A DNA stretch of 29,261 nt from Pelargonium cotyledonis (Eukaryota > Streptophyta > Magnoliopsida > Geraniales > Geraniaceae), in the NCBI GenBank assembly GCA_036897625.1, contig JAYMTA010000421.1:1-29261 (forward strand), in the 5' to 3' direction. Every line of letters starts with the position of its first letter. Within the stretch, counting starts at the first letter, position 1. Shown in pieces: positions 1 through 9,873 of this stretch. A program made the position numbers and the translations under genes. The notes beneath the pieces were generated by a model. That model made no database searches and was not told where the DNA came from. It saw only the letters and a list, made by a program, of their open reading frames with translations.

Positions 1-345
1 TAGCTCAGTGGCCTCCAACTCTCCAAGAAACAAGACCCAAACTGAACATGAAATCAGATTCATCTTCGAATTTCAGACCCAGCAAATCTCAATGAAAACC
101 TAATAATCTAAACCAGATGATATGAATTCAAGAAGAAGGAGAGGGGAGAGAGGAAGCACGCACGCACCTTCTGATGATTTGAAAGTTGTAGATCGGCTTT
201 ATTCACCGGCGGCAACGTCCCCTTGTCGGAGAATTCAGACCCACGCCATTTGGATCTTCCAAATAGTGAAGCCTAGTCTCTGGCTTACACTTTCTAAAAT
301 CCGCAAGAACAGTGTTTATGGACAATTTGAAGATCACTTTATAGA
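1..345 (-). other. Candidate TATA box and first leader exon of a leftward gene
   Basis: Read on the minus strand, a TATAAAG box lies at 343-337. About 30 bases downstream a GC-richer stretch (about 308-168) ends at a good splice donor, CAGAAG|GTGCGTG, with the exon's last base at 168. What follows (167-1) is pyrimidine-rich and then T-rich, like the leader intron of many plant genes. The only ATG in the putative exon (MAWV then stop) would be a short upstream ORF, so the coding part would lie beyond the left edge. This is inferred from promoter and splice signals only; no protein is visible. It could instead be a captured gene fragment, because a similar arrangement occurs at 1108-1415. Confidence 0.3.
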
Positions 346-719
346 GCGAGAAAATGCCACAGCGTCTTGCGGGAAAGGGCAATAAGAAGAAGAGGATCGA
401 TGACGGTGCAATTGCTTGGAGACAAAGAATAATAAGACTAGCCGTTGCACAGTCAGAAGTAATGAGCAAGTAATGTGTGGTTTCTGGATTTTGAATCAAT
501 CTGAACCGTAGAGAGTGACTAGATCGAACAGTGTATTAAACAAGTTTTTTACATTCTCAAATTTGAATAGTTAATAAGAAAATTTTATGATTGACCTAAT
601 TGTGATTAGAAAACGTTATTAATTTATACTTTAGTGGTTTACTAATAATTGATTTACATTTACAAACTGAAACTAATTTTTTTTAATTAATGTTTTCTAC
701 TCAGTTAAAATAAAATCAA

Positions 720-1430
720 GGGTAAAATATCACTGAATCCCTTAGACTTACCGATTTTTTGGATTTGGTTCTCAATTAGAGTTTTGCATGGTTTCAGACC
801 TTAAACTGTCCATTTTTTTTAAAAAAGTTCAAATGACCTGTGATAACCGGTAAGTTACCGCCACGTCAGCAAAAATGCCACGTTGACCCACCACCTCAGC
901 ACTTCATTCCACGTCATCATGCCATGTGTACGAGCGCACGTCGTTTTGGCAAAATCATTTAAATTCAAAAAAAATTAAAAATATACTTTTACTATTTTAC
1001 CCTTTATAGTTTTCAATTTTTTATAATTTCACCCTCTTCTTCCTCTCTCTTCTTTCTCTCATCTCTCTCTCCTCTGTCCTCTCTCCTCTCTCTCTCTTGA
1101 CCCAATAGCTGAAACGAAAAAGAAAAGCAAAATAACAAAAAAACAAACTTCAGCTCAGGATGGAGAAGAAAAAAAATACCATTTTTCCTCCAGAAAATCA
1201 TAATACAGGAAAACTCCAGAAATCAAAACACTATTCGCGAACAACCCATTTCCTAAATCGAATCAAAAAAAGAAAGAGAAAAAGGACGCACCTTGCTGAG
1301 GATAGAAATGTAAACAGACATTTCTATTCCAGGAACAGAGACAAAGGAGCTGCACGGAGTACGAGGCAGAGAGCTCGGGTTGCTGTATTGTCTTCAACCT
1401 CCGGCTCTGATTAGGCTCAGCTCCTCTGTG
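720..1430. mobile_element. Probable Mutator-like segment, one end not found
   Basis: The stretch opening with GGTAAAATATCACTGAATCC and continuing through 'ACCGGTAAGTTACCGCCACG' to about 960 has the composition of a long plant Mutator-like terminal repeat. It is followed by a CT-rich block (1030-1100) and a GC-richer leader-like segment to about 1430. A matching inverted copy was not found downstream, and no convincing 9-bp target duplication was seen. The element is therefore broken, one-ended or misjudged. It resembles in layout the complete elements at 8835, 13624 and 19778. Confidence 0.3.
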
Positions 1431-1450
1431 GATTATTTTGAGTATAATTA
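1108..1450 (-). other. Leader-like exon, intron and exon start inside the 720-1430 segment
   Basis: On the minus strand there is an A/T-rich TATAATTA box near 1450. A GC-richer exon-like stretch ends at CAGCAAG|GTGCGTCC (donor at about 1291). A T-rich intron-like stretch follows and ends at TTTCAG|CTATTGGG (acceptor at about 1109), then a purine-rich leader. No ORF of note follows. This looks like the promoter and 5' leader of some gene, with a leader intron, perhaps captured by the surrounding transposon. It is inference from signals only. Confidence 0.25.
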
Positions 1451-2234
1451 TAAAAAAGATTTATTTCAAAATCAATGTCAATTTTATCTCTTTATAAACA
1501 ATTTTTATAGAAGTAATATGTTTAAAATAAATTAAGTAATTGGGCACACATAAGACCGAGCTAAATATTTGCAATTTCTATAAAAAAAAAAATCAAACAA
1601 TACATTGTTTTGAGTTGAATACATTGTTAGAGCATCCAGTAGTATTAATATTGGTCAAAATTTTTGGAGGAAGTCGGGAGGTCGAACCACTTGTTACAGT
1701 AATGATCACAACTATTTTAAAACCTCATTTGCTTAACCTGAATAATAAACAATTGATACACCCAAAATATACTTAATAGGAACACATGAATCGAAGTAAA
1801 TTAATGACCAATACTCCCTGATTTTTAAATATCATCACCATTACATTTATAATTCATCTATATAAAATTCAAGTCAACTAATAATGTCAACTCTAATTGT
1901 GTCACAAGAGTATTTAAATATGCGCTTATAGCATGTTCAAGAAATAATACATCCCGAATATAAATTATTAATTCATATATATTTTAGTCTAAAATACATA
2001 GAGGTTCTATTTTTACAGATTTATTTCAAGTGAATGCTCTTATTAATTTGGTCTAATTTAACCTGAAATAATATTCAATGTTAAATGTTTTAATCTCATT
2101 TAAAAAAAATTACAACTCTGATAAAAGAAAATCACAACACAATAGAGCCACAAAACACACATGCATAGATATACACAAGAAAATTGTCCAAAGATAAACA
2201 GAGAGTGAGAAAAAGCAAAATATTATCTGAATAA
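1440..2234. other. AT-rich intergenic DNA, nothing recognised
   Basis: This is strongly AT-rich sequence with A and T tracts. The open frames are short, contain no recognisable domain and have no codon bias. No RNA gene or repeat with clear ends was seen. Confidence 0.6.
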
Positions 2235-2474
2235 ATCTTTGTTTATTTATTTTAAAGAGAACGTAAATAATTTTATTACGAACTGAAATCAATAGTTAAC
2301 AGATTCGTGATTGGTACAGGATAATCAACTCCCACCCATCTAATAAAATCCGTTACAAACTCGGACGAACGCGCAAGAGTGTGAGCAACACTATTTACGG
2401 ATCTCCTGACATACGAAAAAACTAAACTATCAAACTGATTAGATAAAACTAGAATGAAGAGATCTTTGTTTATT
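2235..2474. repeat. 13-bp target site duplication pair around the LINE fragment
   Basis: The sequence ATCTTTGTTTATT occurs at 2235-2247 and again, identical, at 2462-2474. The two copies bracket the RNase H fragment exactly. The length and the A-rich side fit target-primed reverse transcription. Confidence 0.7.
2248..2461 (-). mobile_element. 5'-truncated LINE: last part of an RNase H domain, with target duplication
   Basis: On the minus strand, one uninterrupted frame from about 2461 to the stop at 2278-2276 reads through SYVRRSVNSVAHTLARSS and then FVTDFIRWVG. This is the C-terminal end of the RNase H domain typical of plant LINE (and related) polyproteins, with the conserved N-x-VAHxLAR motif. 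The stop is followed by a short 3' tail ending A-rich (about 2260-2248). A perfect 13-bp direct repeat, ATCTTTGTTTATT, flanks the unit at 2235-2247 and 2462-2474. That is the footprint of target-primed insertion of a 3' fragment only 214 bp long. It cannot encode an active protein. The intact frame suggests the insertion is not very old. Confidence 0.75.
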
Positions 2475-3189
2475 ATTATTATTAATGAAAAGAACTATGA
2501 TATTATTAAACCTTTTTTACAATAAATGTTGTGCTATTAATATTTATAATGAATCAAATTCGTATAGTACATGGACAATTACGTTTACTAGACTTGAATT
2601 TAGACTTGTTATCTAATTTTGTTACTCAACATATGATGATATACATAGAAGAAAAAAAATAAATTGTTGTTTTAGAGGCCTATCATAAGATATATAAAAA
2701 AATGGTTAATCTCATGATGCAATATATATATAATGGAAATGAGCTATAATTCTTTTGGCTTAAGCTAAGTCAACTGTAGGAGGAGATGACACCGCATCTA
2801 ATATATATGACCCACACCCACTCCAATGAATTTGTGGAAGCGGAGCGACCCGCTGGATTCCTACTTTTTAATGAGGTGCGTTCTTATTGGCGGCTTAGTC
2901 TAAATCTAATTGTGTTTTGGCTTAAATCCATCGTCCTCTATATATATTCTTATTAAAAAAATTCCATGATATGTTAGTCAGATTAGACCTTTTCATGTGC
3001 CCTCTAATGTGTTATTATCAAAATATTTTAACTTGTGCTTATAAAAAAAAAAATTTAACTTGTATTATACTCTATGAATATAATGTATGCATATAATATA
3101 GAAGATCTGACATTTACTTTATTTTGGGATGACTATATAAACAAAAAATAATGGTGGATATATGAGAAAAATTGATAAGAGACAAATTT
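2475..3189. other. AT-rich intergenic DNA, nothing recognised
   Basis: There are TA-rich runs (for example around 2690-2735 and 2935-2950) and no coding potential. Nothing with clear boundaries was identified. Confidence 0.6.
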
Positions 3190-4206
3190 AAGTCGCAATA
3201 GCAAAAATGGACTTTCTTTTTAATGAGAGTAAAAACTCAAGATTTTTGGTGAATTTTGTTGTTTGTGTGTCTTCTCGACGACGGAGGCTATGAGGGTGAG
3301 CGAGGGTGGATGCAGGATTATAAATGTATACCTGGTAAAATGAATAAGAGGGGACGTTGGTCCAACATTGGATCCAGGCCGAGAAGGGGCGAGGTGTGGT
3401 AACAACTCTGTATGGGGCGACTGTCGGCAGAACGGAGGGGGAGGGCGAGAGGCTGGTTGTGTCAGAGGTCAGGGGACTGGGGATGTGTCGGCGGAAAGGA
3501 GAGGAGGCTATGTTGGGGGTGGTTGAGGAGGAAGCGATCATGCTTAGAAAGGATGGCTATGAAAGAGAGAAAGTATTTGGACTCATTGGACGTCTCTGGC
3601 CGGAGGAGCTTGTCGAGTTCGAACACTTGAAGTAGTTCTTGGCACGAGTATGGAAGCTGTAAAAGGGAGTGTCGATGAGGGAGATCTATGATCCATCAGA
3701 CGTTTTGACCAAATCCATGGTTCTATTTTGAGTTCTATGATAAAAGTGATACATTGGTGGTTGCGAATCCTGGATGTACTTGAATAAAATCTTGCTTTTG
3801 GAGCGTTGTAACCCCAACGATGTTAAGTATTGGAAGAGTAAATGCGACATGAAGAAACCAGGAGGTGGCACAGACGGGGCTCATGTGATGGCGATAGTGG
3901 AGTAGGTGTTAAGGTTGGCGGCCGTGCAACATGACTAGGTCGTAGGGTGTCGCGTGGGGTCTCTAGTCCGTAGGTTTTTAGGTGGGTGTTTTCGTTTTTG
4001 TTCCCCAGGGCCCACATTTCTAGTTTATGTACCTATTTTCGCTTTATCTAAGACGCCGAGTAGTCGATTACATGAGTTTTTGTTGGGTTAGTGATTTTCT
4101 AATTTTGTTGGTCTTTTTTGTTTTGTCGGTTCTCTCGACGCTTTGTACAAGTTGTACCGTAATTACGCAGTCCTCAATAAAATTTTATTTCCGCTCAAAA
4201 AAAAAA
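3190..4206 (+). mobile_element. Possible polyadenylated retroposed segment (LINE-like or processed pseudogene)
   Basis: About 1 kb of distinctly GC-richer sequence ends with AATAAAA (about 4179-4185) and, about 14 bases further, CCGCTC followed by a run of ten A's near 4197-4206. The last 150 bases are T-rich like a plant LINE 3' UTR. Coding potential is broken: a 92-aa frame (3357-3635) is followed by stops in all frames, and none of it matches a family I recognise. An imperfect repeat AAGTCGCAA (about 3191) and AAGTTGCAA (after the A run) could be a worn target duplication. Either a dead LINE part or a retroposed mRNA would fit. Confidence 0.35.
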
Positions 4207-4327
4207 GTTGCAAATATATATTGGGATATGATAAAAGCATTCATAAATATATTAATATGCCATGTCTTAATAGTTGACATATTTTTAATACAATATTTAA
4301 CATTTAAAAGTTCATTTAAATAATTTT

Positions 4328-4382
4328 CACAGTGAGCCGCTTTCAAAAAAAAAAAAAAAAAAAAAAATCCACAATGAGCCGC
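4328..4382. repeat. A-tract flanked by 13-bp direct repeats
   Basis: CACAGTGAGCCGC at 4328-4340 and CACAATGAGCCGC at 4370-4382 (one mismatch) bracket the short segment TTTC, 23 A's and TC. The layout is that of a target duplication around an insertion that carried little more than a poly(A) tail. Slippage or a simple duplication is an alternative. Confidence 0.5.
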
Positions 4383-4673
4383 GACACTAATTAAAATTAA
4401 GTTATGGATTAGAACGTGGAGGCGAGTAGGGTTGGATTATTGAGTGCCTATCTATCTAGATCCATCCTTTTTGTTTGTAGCCTTTCATCTTTGGCCATTA
4501 TTAAACCTAATTACACCTACTAATACCACCCACTAATTGCCCCTTCATTTTAATCATTTTCTTTCCTTCTCCGGATAATATTCATCTATTCAGTCAAACC
4601 CACTTGCGCTGCGTTGGTGACCCTCATTTAATAGATCACATCTCAACCGTACATCAACCACCCCTCACCTTAT

Positions 4674-5021
4674 CACGTGACTCCATTTATTGCGTTTCAG
4701 TTTCAAATTTATTTATTTTTATTAATATTCAACACTTTCTGTGTGAACACACCCGCCTAGTCAACAAGCTCGCGGACAAAAATTTACTCGCAACCCGACC
4801 GGCACGTGGCAGTTCCTCTCTAGACAGCTGTCGGTTCTGGGAAACGGAACGGGGCACGTGTCGTCTCCTCAGTGGGTGCTTAGCAACTGATTGACGTCAT
4901 GCGGAGGGAGGACAGGTCTGCAAGAGAAAAGGACGTGGATTAACACAATAATTAGAATAGATTAATGGAGATTAACGGCGTGATTAACAGAGGGTAGTTA
5001 AGGAGCTGAACCTGTATATAA
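4674..5021 (+). promoter_or_regulatory. Promoter of the ERF gene: three G-boxes, one TGACGTCA site, TATA box
   Basis: CACGTG cores lie at 4674-4679, 4803-4808 and 4855-4860. The second and third read CACGTGGC and CACGTGTC, which are canonical ABA-responsive elements 52 bp apart. A full palindrome TGACGTCA is at 4892-4899, a bZIP (TGA/HY5-type) site. A TATATAA box at 5015-5021 predicts transcription starting near 5045-5050. Known biology: paired ABREs confer ABA and osmotic-stress response through bZIP factors, and G-box plus C-box clusters also serve light-responsive bZIPs. That this gene responds in this way is inference from the sites. Confidence 0.65.
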
Positions 5022-5045
5022 GAGGTGGTGAGCCACACAGGTTAA

Positions 5046-5537
5046 GGCAAGTGAGGCTGAGAGACGTACACACCACCAAATATTGAGTGCTTGAGAGCTC
5101 AGATAACAAAAAAATAATTATAATTTGAGTGCTTGTGAGGTTCTTCATTTTCTCTCTGATTTTCCAGGAAAATTTCTCCCCCCTCCCCCAAACGCCCCGC
5201 TTCTCTGAATCCCCTTCTGTTTCTCATCTGTCTTTCAAAAAAGTTTTGATTTTTGGGTTTGTAAAGAACTTGGAAGGATTAATTTCCCAGAAAGCCAGGT
5301 GTTTTCAGAATCGAGATCCAGTATTTTTTTTTCAAGAACATTATTTTTTTTCTTCTTTTGAATCAGCTTAGAGGGTGATTTTTTTGTCCCTCAAGGTTGT
5401 GTTGTTTTTATCGGTGAAAAGGGTTGATTATTTGAAACCTCTTTGATCCATTTTCTCAGACCCTGTTCTTTAATTTTAACAAGAAACAGGTTTTTATCTT
5501 CTTCTTCTTTTGTTGTTATTATTGTTACTGATATCTG
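5046..5537 (+). other. Predicted 5' leader of the ERF mRNA
   Basis: This is about 490 bases between the predicted start of transcription and the start codon. It is CT- and T-rich and I see no ATG in it, so no upstream ORF is expected. No clear intron signals were needed to reach the coding start. The exact 5' end is inferred from the TATA box. Confidence 0.5.
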
Positions 5538-6671
5538 ATGGCAGCTACCATGGATTTTGGTGTTGAAACAGTTTCGGATCCTTTCGGAGGTGAGTTAATG
5601 GAGGCACTTGAACCTTTTATGAAGAGTGCTTCTTCTTCCTCATCCTCTCCTTCTCCTTCCCACACCCCTTTTGCTTCTCCTTCTCTCCCTTCTACTTCTT
5701 CTTCTTCTTCCTTCAACGATCTCTTCCCTTTCTCTGCTCCCCAACAACAGCTCACTATGTGCCCTGACTATGGTTGCTCCACTTCCACGACCCAACTGTT
5801 TTCAAATGGGTTCGTCGAAGTGAACAGCTCCAACCACTGTCTTGGTCTCCAGCAGCAGCAACCTGGTGGTGGCTCTATTGGGCTTAACTATCTTACCCCA
5901 TCTCAGATCCAGCAGATCCAGTCCCAGATCCAGGTCCAGAACCAACAGAACTTGGCTTTTCAATCCTACCATTTTCAGCAGAATCAAGCTCAGAACCAAC
6001 ATAGTCTTAGTTTTCTCAGCCCCAAGCCGGTTCCGATGAAGGTGTCAGCTTCGGCGACGAAACCGACCAAGCTATACAGGGGAGTCCGGCAGCGTCATTG
6101 GGGGAAATGGGTCGCCGAGATCCGCCTCCCCAAGAACCGCACCAGGCTCTGGCTCGGAACCTTCGACACCGCCGAGGAAGCCGCTTTGGCGTACGACAAG
6201 GCGGCCTACAAGCTCCGCGGCGACTTTGCTAGGCTCAACTTTCCCAACCTCCGCCACCAGGGCTCACACATCGGTGGCGACTTTGGCGACTACAAGCCTC
6301 TCCACTCCTCCGTCGACGCCAAGCTCCAAGCAATCTGCCAGAGCATGGCGGAGGCGCAGAAGCAGGGAAAGGCGGAGAAGCCGGCCAAGAAGTCTGGTAA
6401 GCGGTCGCAGCCGAAGGTGGCGTTGGTCGTGAGTTCGCCGGAGAATTCGGTTGTGATCGACGAAGGATTGAAGGGTTCGGAAGTTTCCTGCAAGGCGGAC
6501 AACTCCCCGTCGCCGGTTATATCCGAGAGCGACGGGTATGCAGAATCTACGCCGTTGTCGGAACTGATGTTCCCGGACCTCCTGGAGACACCCTTTGACA
6601 CATTCTCGGAGAATTTCATGTTACAGAAGTTTCCTTCGTACGAGATTGATTGGGCAGCCATTTTAGCTTAA
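5538..6671 (+). CDS. RAP2.4: AP2/ERF transcription factor, DREB A-6 class (RAP2.4/WIND1-like)
   Basis: This is an intronless gene of 377 aa. One AP2 DNA-binding domain spans residues about 180-237, starting [12 protein letters not shown], with the WLG motif and the [11 protein letters not shown] end. The DREB-type Val is present in GKWVAE, and Leu stands where ERFs have Asp19 (EIRLP), as in subgroup A-6. The N-terminus has the family motif [18 protein letters not shown] (residues 13-30), then a Ser/Pro-rich stretch (31-58) and a Gln-rich stretch (about 104-157), which are likely disordered activation regions. After the domain come conserved [16 protein letters not shown] (about residues 254-269) and an acidic, aromatic C-terminus ending IDWAAILA. 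Known roles of the class are nuclear regulation of stress, light and ethylene responses and wound-induced dedifferentiation. Start: MAATMDF is typical of the family, although a second in-frame ATG at 5550 sits in a better context (ACCATGG). Neighbours are transposon debris. The AP2 region is clearly GC-richer than its surroundings. Confidence 0.95.
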   Translation: MAATMDFGVETVSDPFGGELMEALEPFMKSASSSSSSPSPSHTPFASPSLPSTSSSSSFNDLFPFSAPQQQLTMCPDYGCSTSTTQLFSNGFVEVNSSNHCLGLQQQQPGGGSIGLNYLTPSQIQQIQSQIQVQNQQNLAFQSYHFQQNQAQNQHSLSFLSPKPVPMKVSASATKPTKLYRGVRQRHWGKWVAEIRLPKNRTRLWLGTFDTAEEAALAYDKAAYKLRGDFARLNFPNLRHQGSHIGGDFGDYKPLHSSVDAKLQAICQSMAEAQKQGKAEKPAKKSGKRSQPKVALVVSSPENSVVIDEGLKGSEVSCKADNSPSPVISESDGYAESTPLSELMFPDLLETPFDTFSENFMLQKFPSYEIDWAAILA

Positions 6672-7154
6672 AATTTGTTGATGGTGTAATTGTAATGATC
6701 TAGGTTTAGTTGGTTAGGTAGAGTATGGAAATATTAGAAGGGTCTGGTCGGTTCTTGGTCATGTTGTTTAGCTCCGGTGGCTACTGCGATGGAGTTTTTG
6801 GCAGTTGCAGAGCCAGCCACTGTTGAGCGTTTGTCTTTTTTCTGTTAATATTTGATGTACAAGAAGCTAAACTCCACCATGGACAGCTAGGTTTTTTATT
6901 CTTGCTGAACCACCGGAGAGCCCAATCATTTCCTATTCTCTGTATCAATTTATGATCTTTTGTATTTTGTATCTTGTTTCTACGTATCAATTTCGTATTT
7001 TATTTCTGTTCATTTACGCAATTTATGTTTACAATTCAAGAAAACAAGCAAGAAATTGTGGAAGGCGTTATCGTGTCGGTAACGCTCTTGGGTATTAGGT
7101 TAATGAGGTTGAGATATTCCAAGTGGCGAATGCTAAAACGCGTTATTCTTGAAG
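6672..7154 (+). other. 3' UTR and downstream flank of the ERF gene
   Basis: T/G-rich sequence after the stop, such as GTAATTGTAATG near 6685 and repeated TTTTGTATTTTGTATC near 6958, fits plant far-upstream polyadenylation elements. Cleavage probably lies within 6900-7050. No canonical AATAAA is seen near it. Confidence 0.4.
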
Positions 7155-7557
7155 ACCGCGTTTTAGGATTTAAATATAAACTGCACAGCAATTTCAAACT
7201 TTCTACAGTTATTTTGTTTAGGAGTGAAAGAGAAGAAAGAGATATTGGTGGTGGTTGGTTTACGTTATGTTTGGCACGCCTGATAATGATATAGATTAGT
7301 GGTCCACATCTCAACGCTGGTTTTGGTTTCTCATCAACTATTTTATTGTTTTTATACCGCGTTTTAGGATTTAAATATAAACTGCACAACAATTTCAAAC
7401 TTTCTACAGTTATTTTGTTTAGGAGTGAAAGAAAAGAAAAGAGATATATTGGTGGTTGTTGGTTTACGTTATGTTTGCCACGCCTGATAATGATATAGAT
7501 TAGTGGTCCACATCTCAACGCCGGTTTTGGTTTCTCATCTGACTATTTTATTGTTTT
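7155..7557. repeat. Two-copy tandem direct repeat, 201-bp unit
   Basis: The unit starting ACCGCGTTTTAGGATTTAAA occurs at 7155-7355 and again at 7356-7557. A few substitutions and short indels separate the copies. The duplication carries a minus-strand open frame of 160 codons across both copies (7518-7036), which is a by-product with an internal repeat and no recognisable domain. The copies are similar enough to suggest a recent duplication. Confidence 0.85.
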
Positions 7558-8825
7558 TTTTGCGGTTACTCTACGGTTTTTTTGGCGTCCACGATGCTCA
7601 TCGATGATATCAGATTCAGTGAACTCATTGCCCAACAGGCTCGTGCCAATTTTATGTGATATACATAGAAGGATGTCAATAATTACAAAAAGAGACATGG
7701 AGCTCCTTAAAAGAAGTTTACAACATTGAACTCATTAAAGTTACAATTCTGTAAATTTTGTCGAATAATTTAGTGTTATTTTTCTTTAAATTTTGTTTAT
7801 GTGATACGTGTTTCAAATGAGCAATTACACCACTAAAAATGAGGAGTTGTATTAACAAAAAGATGTGGAGTTAGTTTGAATCAAATGCTCAAAATGTGGT
7901 TCTTACTTTGCAAACTAAAGGGGAGGTTGGCGCAAGTGGCTTCGGTGTGATTATATCCTATATAGATAGTTTAGTTGCCCTTGATTTTATGTTCGCTTAC
8001 TGGTCTACGAATCGAGTTATCGATGCTTTAGATAGATTCTTAAAGAATTTGTTTGACCTGTCAGGTTAGATCGGGCATCACAACCCATCTGAGATAGCTT
8101 CATTGTTAGATTCGGATCTTTGATTATAAATATATATAGTACAATCTATTTTATAACATCTATCATTCTAACAAGCAAAATTTATTTTAAAATGAATGTA
8201 ATTTTACCATTTGAAGATAAATTCAAGCCAGTTTTGAATAATGTCAATTTTTATAGTCTTTTACATTCAAGAAGCTAGAGCTTAAATTGCATGTGGCTCC
8301 CGAAGCAGACCCTCCCTTGCCATCGAACCACACATCGACACGTGACAAAAATGATAACAAGTATAAATAATACTCTCTTAGTGATAAAAGAGGATCGCGA
8401 CAATTCCATACTTTCTTTCTCTAGTTTTTCTGTCTAAAAATGCTTAATAGTGTTATAGTCATTCCAGTCGAGATTTTACTATAACGCTCGAGGCGATGTC
8501 TTGGAACCACCTTTGGAATCATCTTTTTTGGTGTGTCACCTTGAACAGGTTATATGTGTAAGACACCAAGGCTAAAGTCCCTTGACATTAGACACCAACA
8601 GCCGACATACCCTTGACGTTGGACGTCGATGGTGAATATTAAACTTAAAACACAACACTACTAGGAAAAATTCTTCTAATATGTGGGCAAGAAGACAAAC
8701 AACAATCTAGTTTGCCACGTTTACCATAAAAACAAGCGCATGATCAACAACATAGTGAAGAAATAATCCAACGTGCAAGATGCAATGGTATTAACATTTT
8801 AGCAACCACCACTCGTAGTCGTTGA
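7558..8825. other. Non-coding stretch; 8280-8640 may be an LTR fragment
   Basis: No coding frame was found. The part from about 8280 to 8640 has a TATA-like GTATAAATAATA (8361), then a CT-rich start-like run (8410-8430), and then GC-richer text with repeated words (GACACCAA, TTGACGTTGGAC). This is a composition seen in Ty3/gypsy LTRs. No TG/CA ends or second copy were found, so the LTR reading is tentative. Confidence 0.3.
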
Positions 8826-8834
8826 TAAAATTCT

Positions 8835-9864
8835 GGAGAAATTACAGATAACTACCCTGAACTAACCATCTTTTGCACTTTACTATCCTGAAGTATATTT
8901 TGTAATTTTGGGCTACTTTAGAATTTACAATTGTTGTTTCGGCCATAATCTTGTCAGTTAGATGTTAAAAAGACCAAAATAGTCTCCGATATTCATTTTT
9001 TTAAAATATATAAAAAAACCGCCTCTCTCCGCCGGTCGTCTTCTTCTCCGGTCATCTCTCTCCGCCGTGGAGGGAGAGATCTCAGATCTGGAAAACGAGA
9101 ACATCGTCGATTTGCATACACCTTCGTCGAGCTCGTCAGAAATCGTCATAGTCCTCGTCGCCGTCGAGCTCGCTGGGCTTATATGTTGCCGTCGAGCTTG
9201 CTGGGATCTCCACCTTCGTCCAGCACATTGGGGTCTCCGTCTTCGTCGAACCGTTCTCACTAGCGTAAGAGGAGAAATTGGATGGGGAGCGTGGTGGTCT
9301 GGAATTTGATGAGGTATGTGGTCTGGGATTTGAGGAGGTTGGTGGTTGGGGTTTGTAGGGGGTCAGCTGCTGTGTGGAAGTAGAGGGCCAGCCGACGTGA
9401 GGCCAATCGAAGAGAGAGAGGAAGCAGAGGGTCGTCGCCGCTGGTCTGGAAGTCCGCCACCGCCGTCACCGGCCTCAAGAACAACTCGACCTGATCTAGT
9501 ACCAGATCTGATTTATTTATTTATTATTATTTTTTTTGTCTTTGTATCTTGTCAATTTGTTCATAAATTTAATGAATCAAAACAAATAAAATATGATAAA
9601 AAATTAACTTTTCGATGAGTTTGAAGTTTTTAACGAAAGTTTGAAGTTTTCGGTGAAAATGTTCTTGACTAACAAAAAAGAAGGCTAAAGTTGGTATTAT
9701 ACAATCATGTGAACGACATATGATGAGAGAGAGTAATTTTTCATCCAAATTAATTGACAGAACAACAATTGTAAAGTTCATGGTAATCCAAAATTACAAA
9801 AAATATTTAAAAATAGCAAAATATAAAATGTATTTAGTTCATAGTAGCCATACGCAATTTCTCC
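8835..9864. mobile_element. Complete non-autonomous Mutator-like element with GC-rich cargo
   Basis: The ends are inverted repeats of about 110 bp. The left end starts GGAGAAATTACAG, and the right end read in reverse starts GGAGAAATTGCG. Both continue through shared blocks such as TTTGTAATTTTGG and TTTACAATTGTTGTT. A perfect 9-bp direct repeat TAAAATTCT flanks it at 8826-8834 and 9865-9873. Long terminal repeats plus a 9-bp duplication define a Mutator-like element. There is no transposase. The interior (about 9015-9500) is GC-rich and rich in CGCCG and CGTCGAGCTCG words, like a captured plant gene 5' part, and its short frames have no recognised domain. The TIRs have diverged noticeably, so the insertion is old. 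Confidence 0.8.
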
Positions 9865-9873
9865 TAAAATTCT

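Noticed and set aside
1..13. TAGCTCAGTGGCC, resembling a tRNA box A
   Set aside because: No box B follows at a suitable distance and no cloverleaf can be drawn.
711..1479. AAAATCAAG near 712-720 and AAAATCAAT near 1471 as a target duplication for the 720 element
   Set aside because: The sequence inside the second site does not match the left terminal repeat, and an 8-of-9 match in AT-rich DNA is expected by chance.
5525..6661. Several antisense and alternative frames over the ERF gene
   Set aside because: They are shadows created by Ser, Gln and GC-rich codon runs of the real gene.
7036..7518. 160-codon minus-strand open frame
   Set aside because: It exists because the 201-bp tandem duplication repeats a stop-free frame. 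The composition is AT-driven and no domain is recognised.
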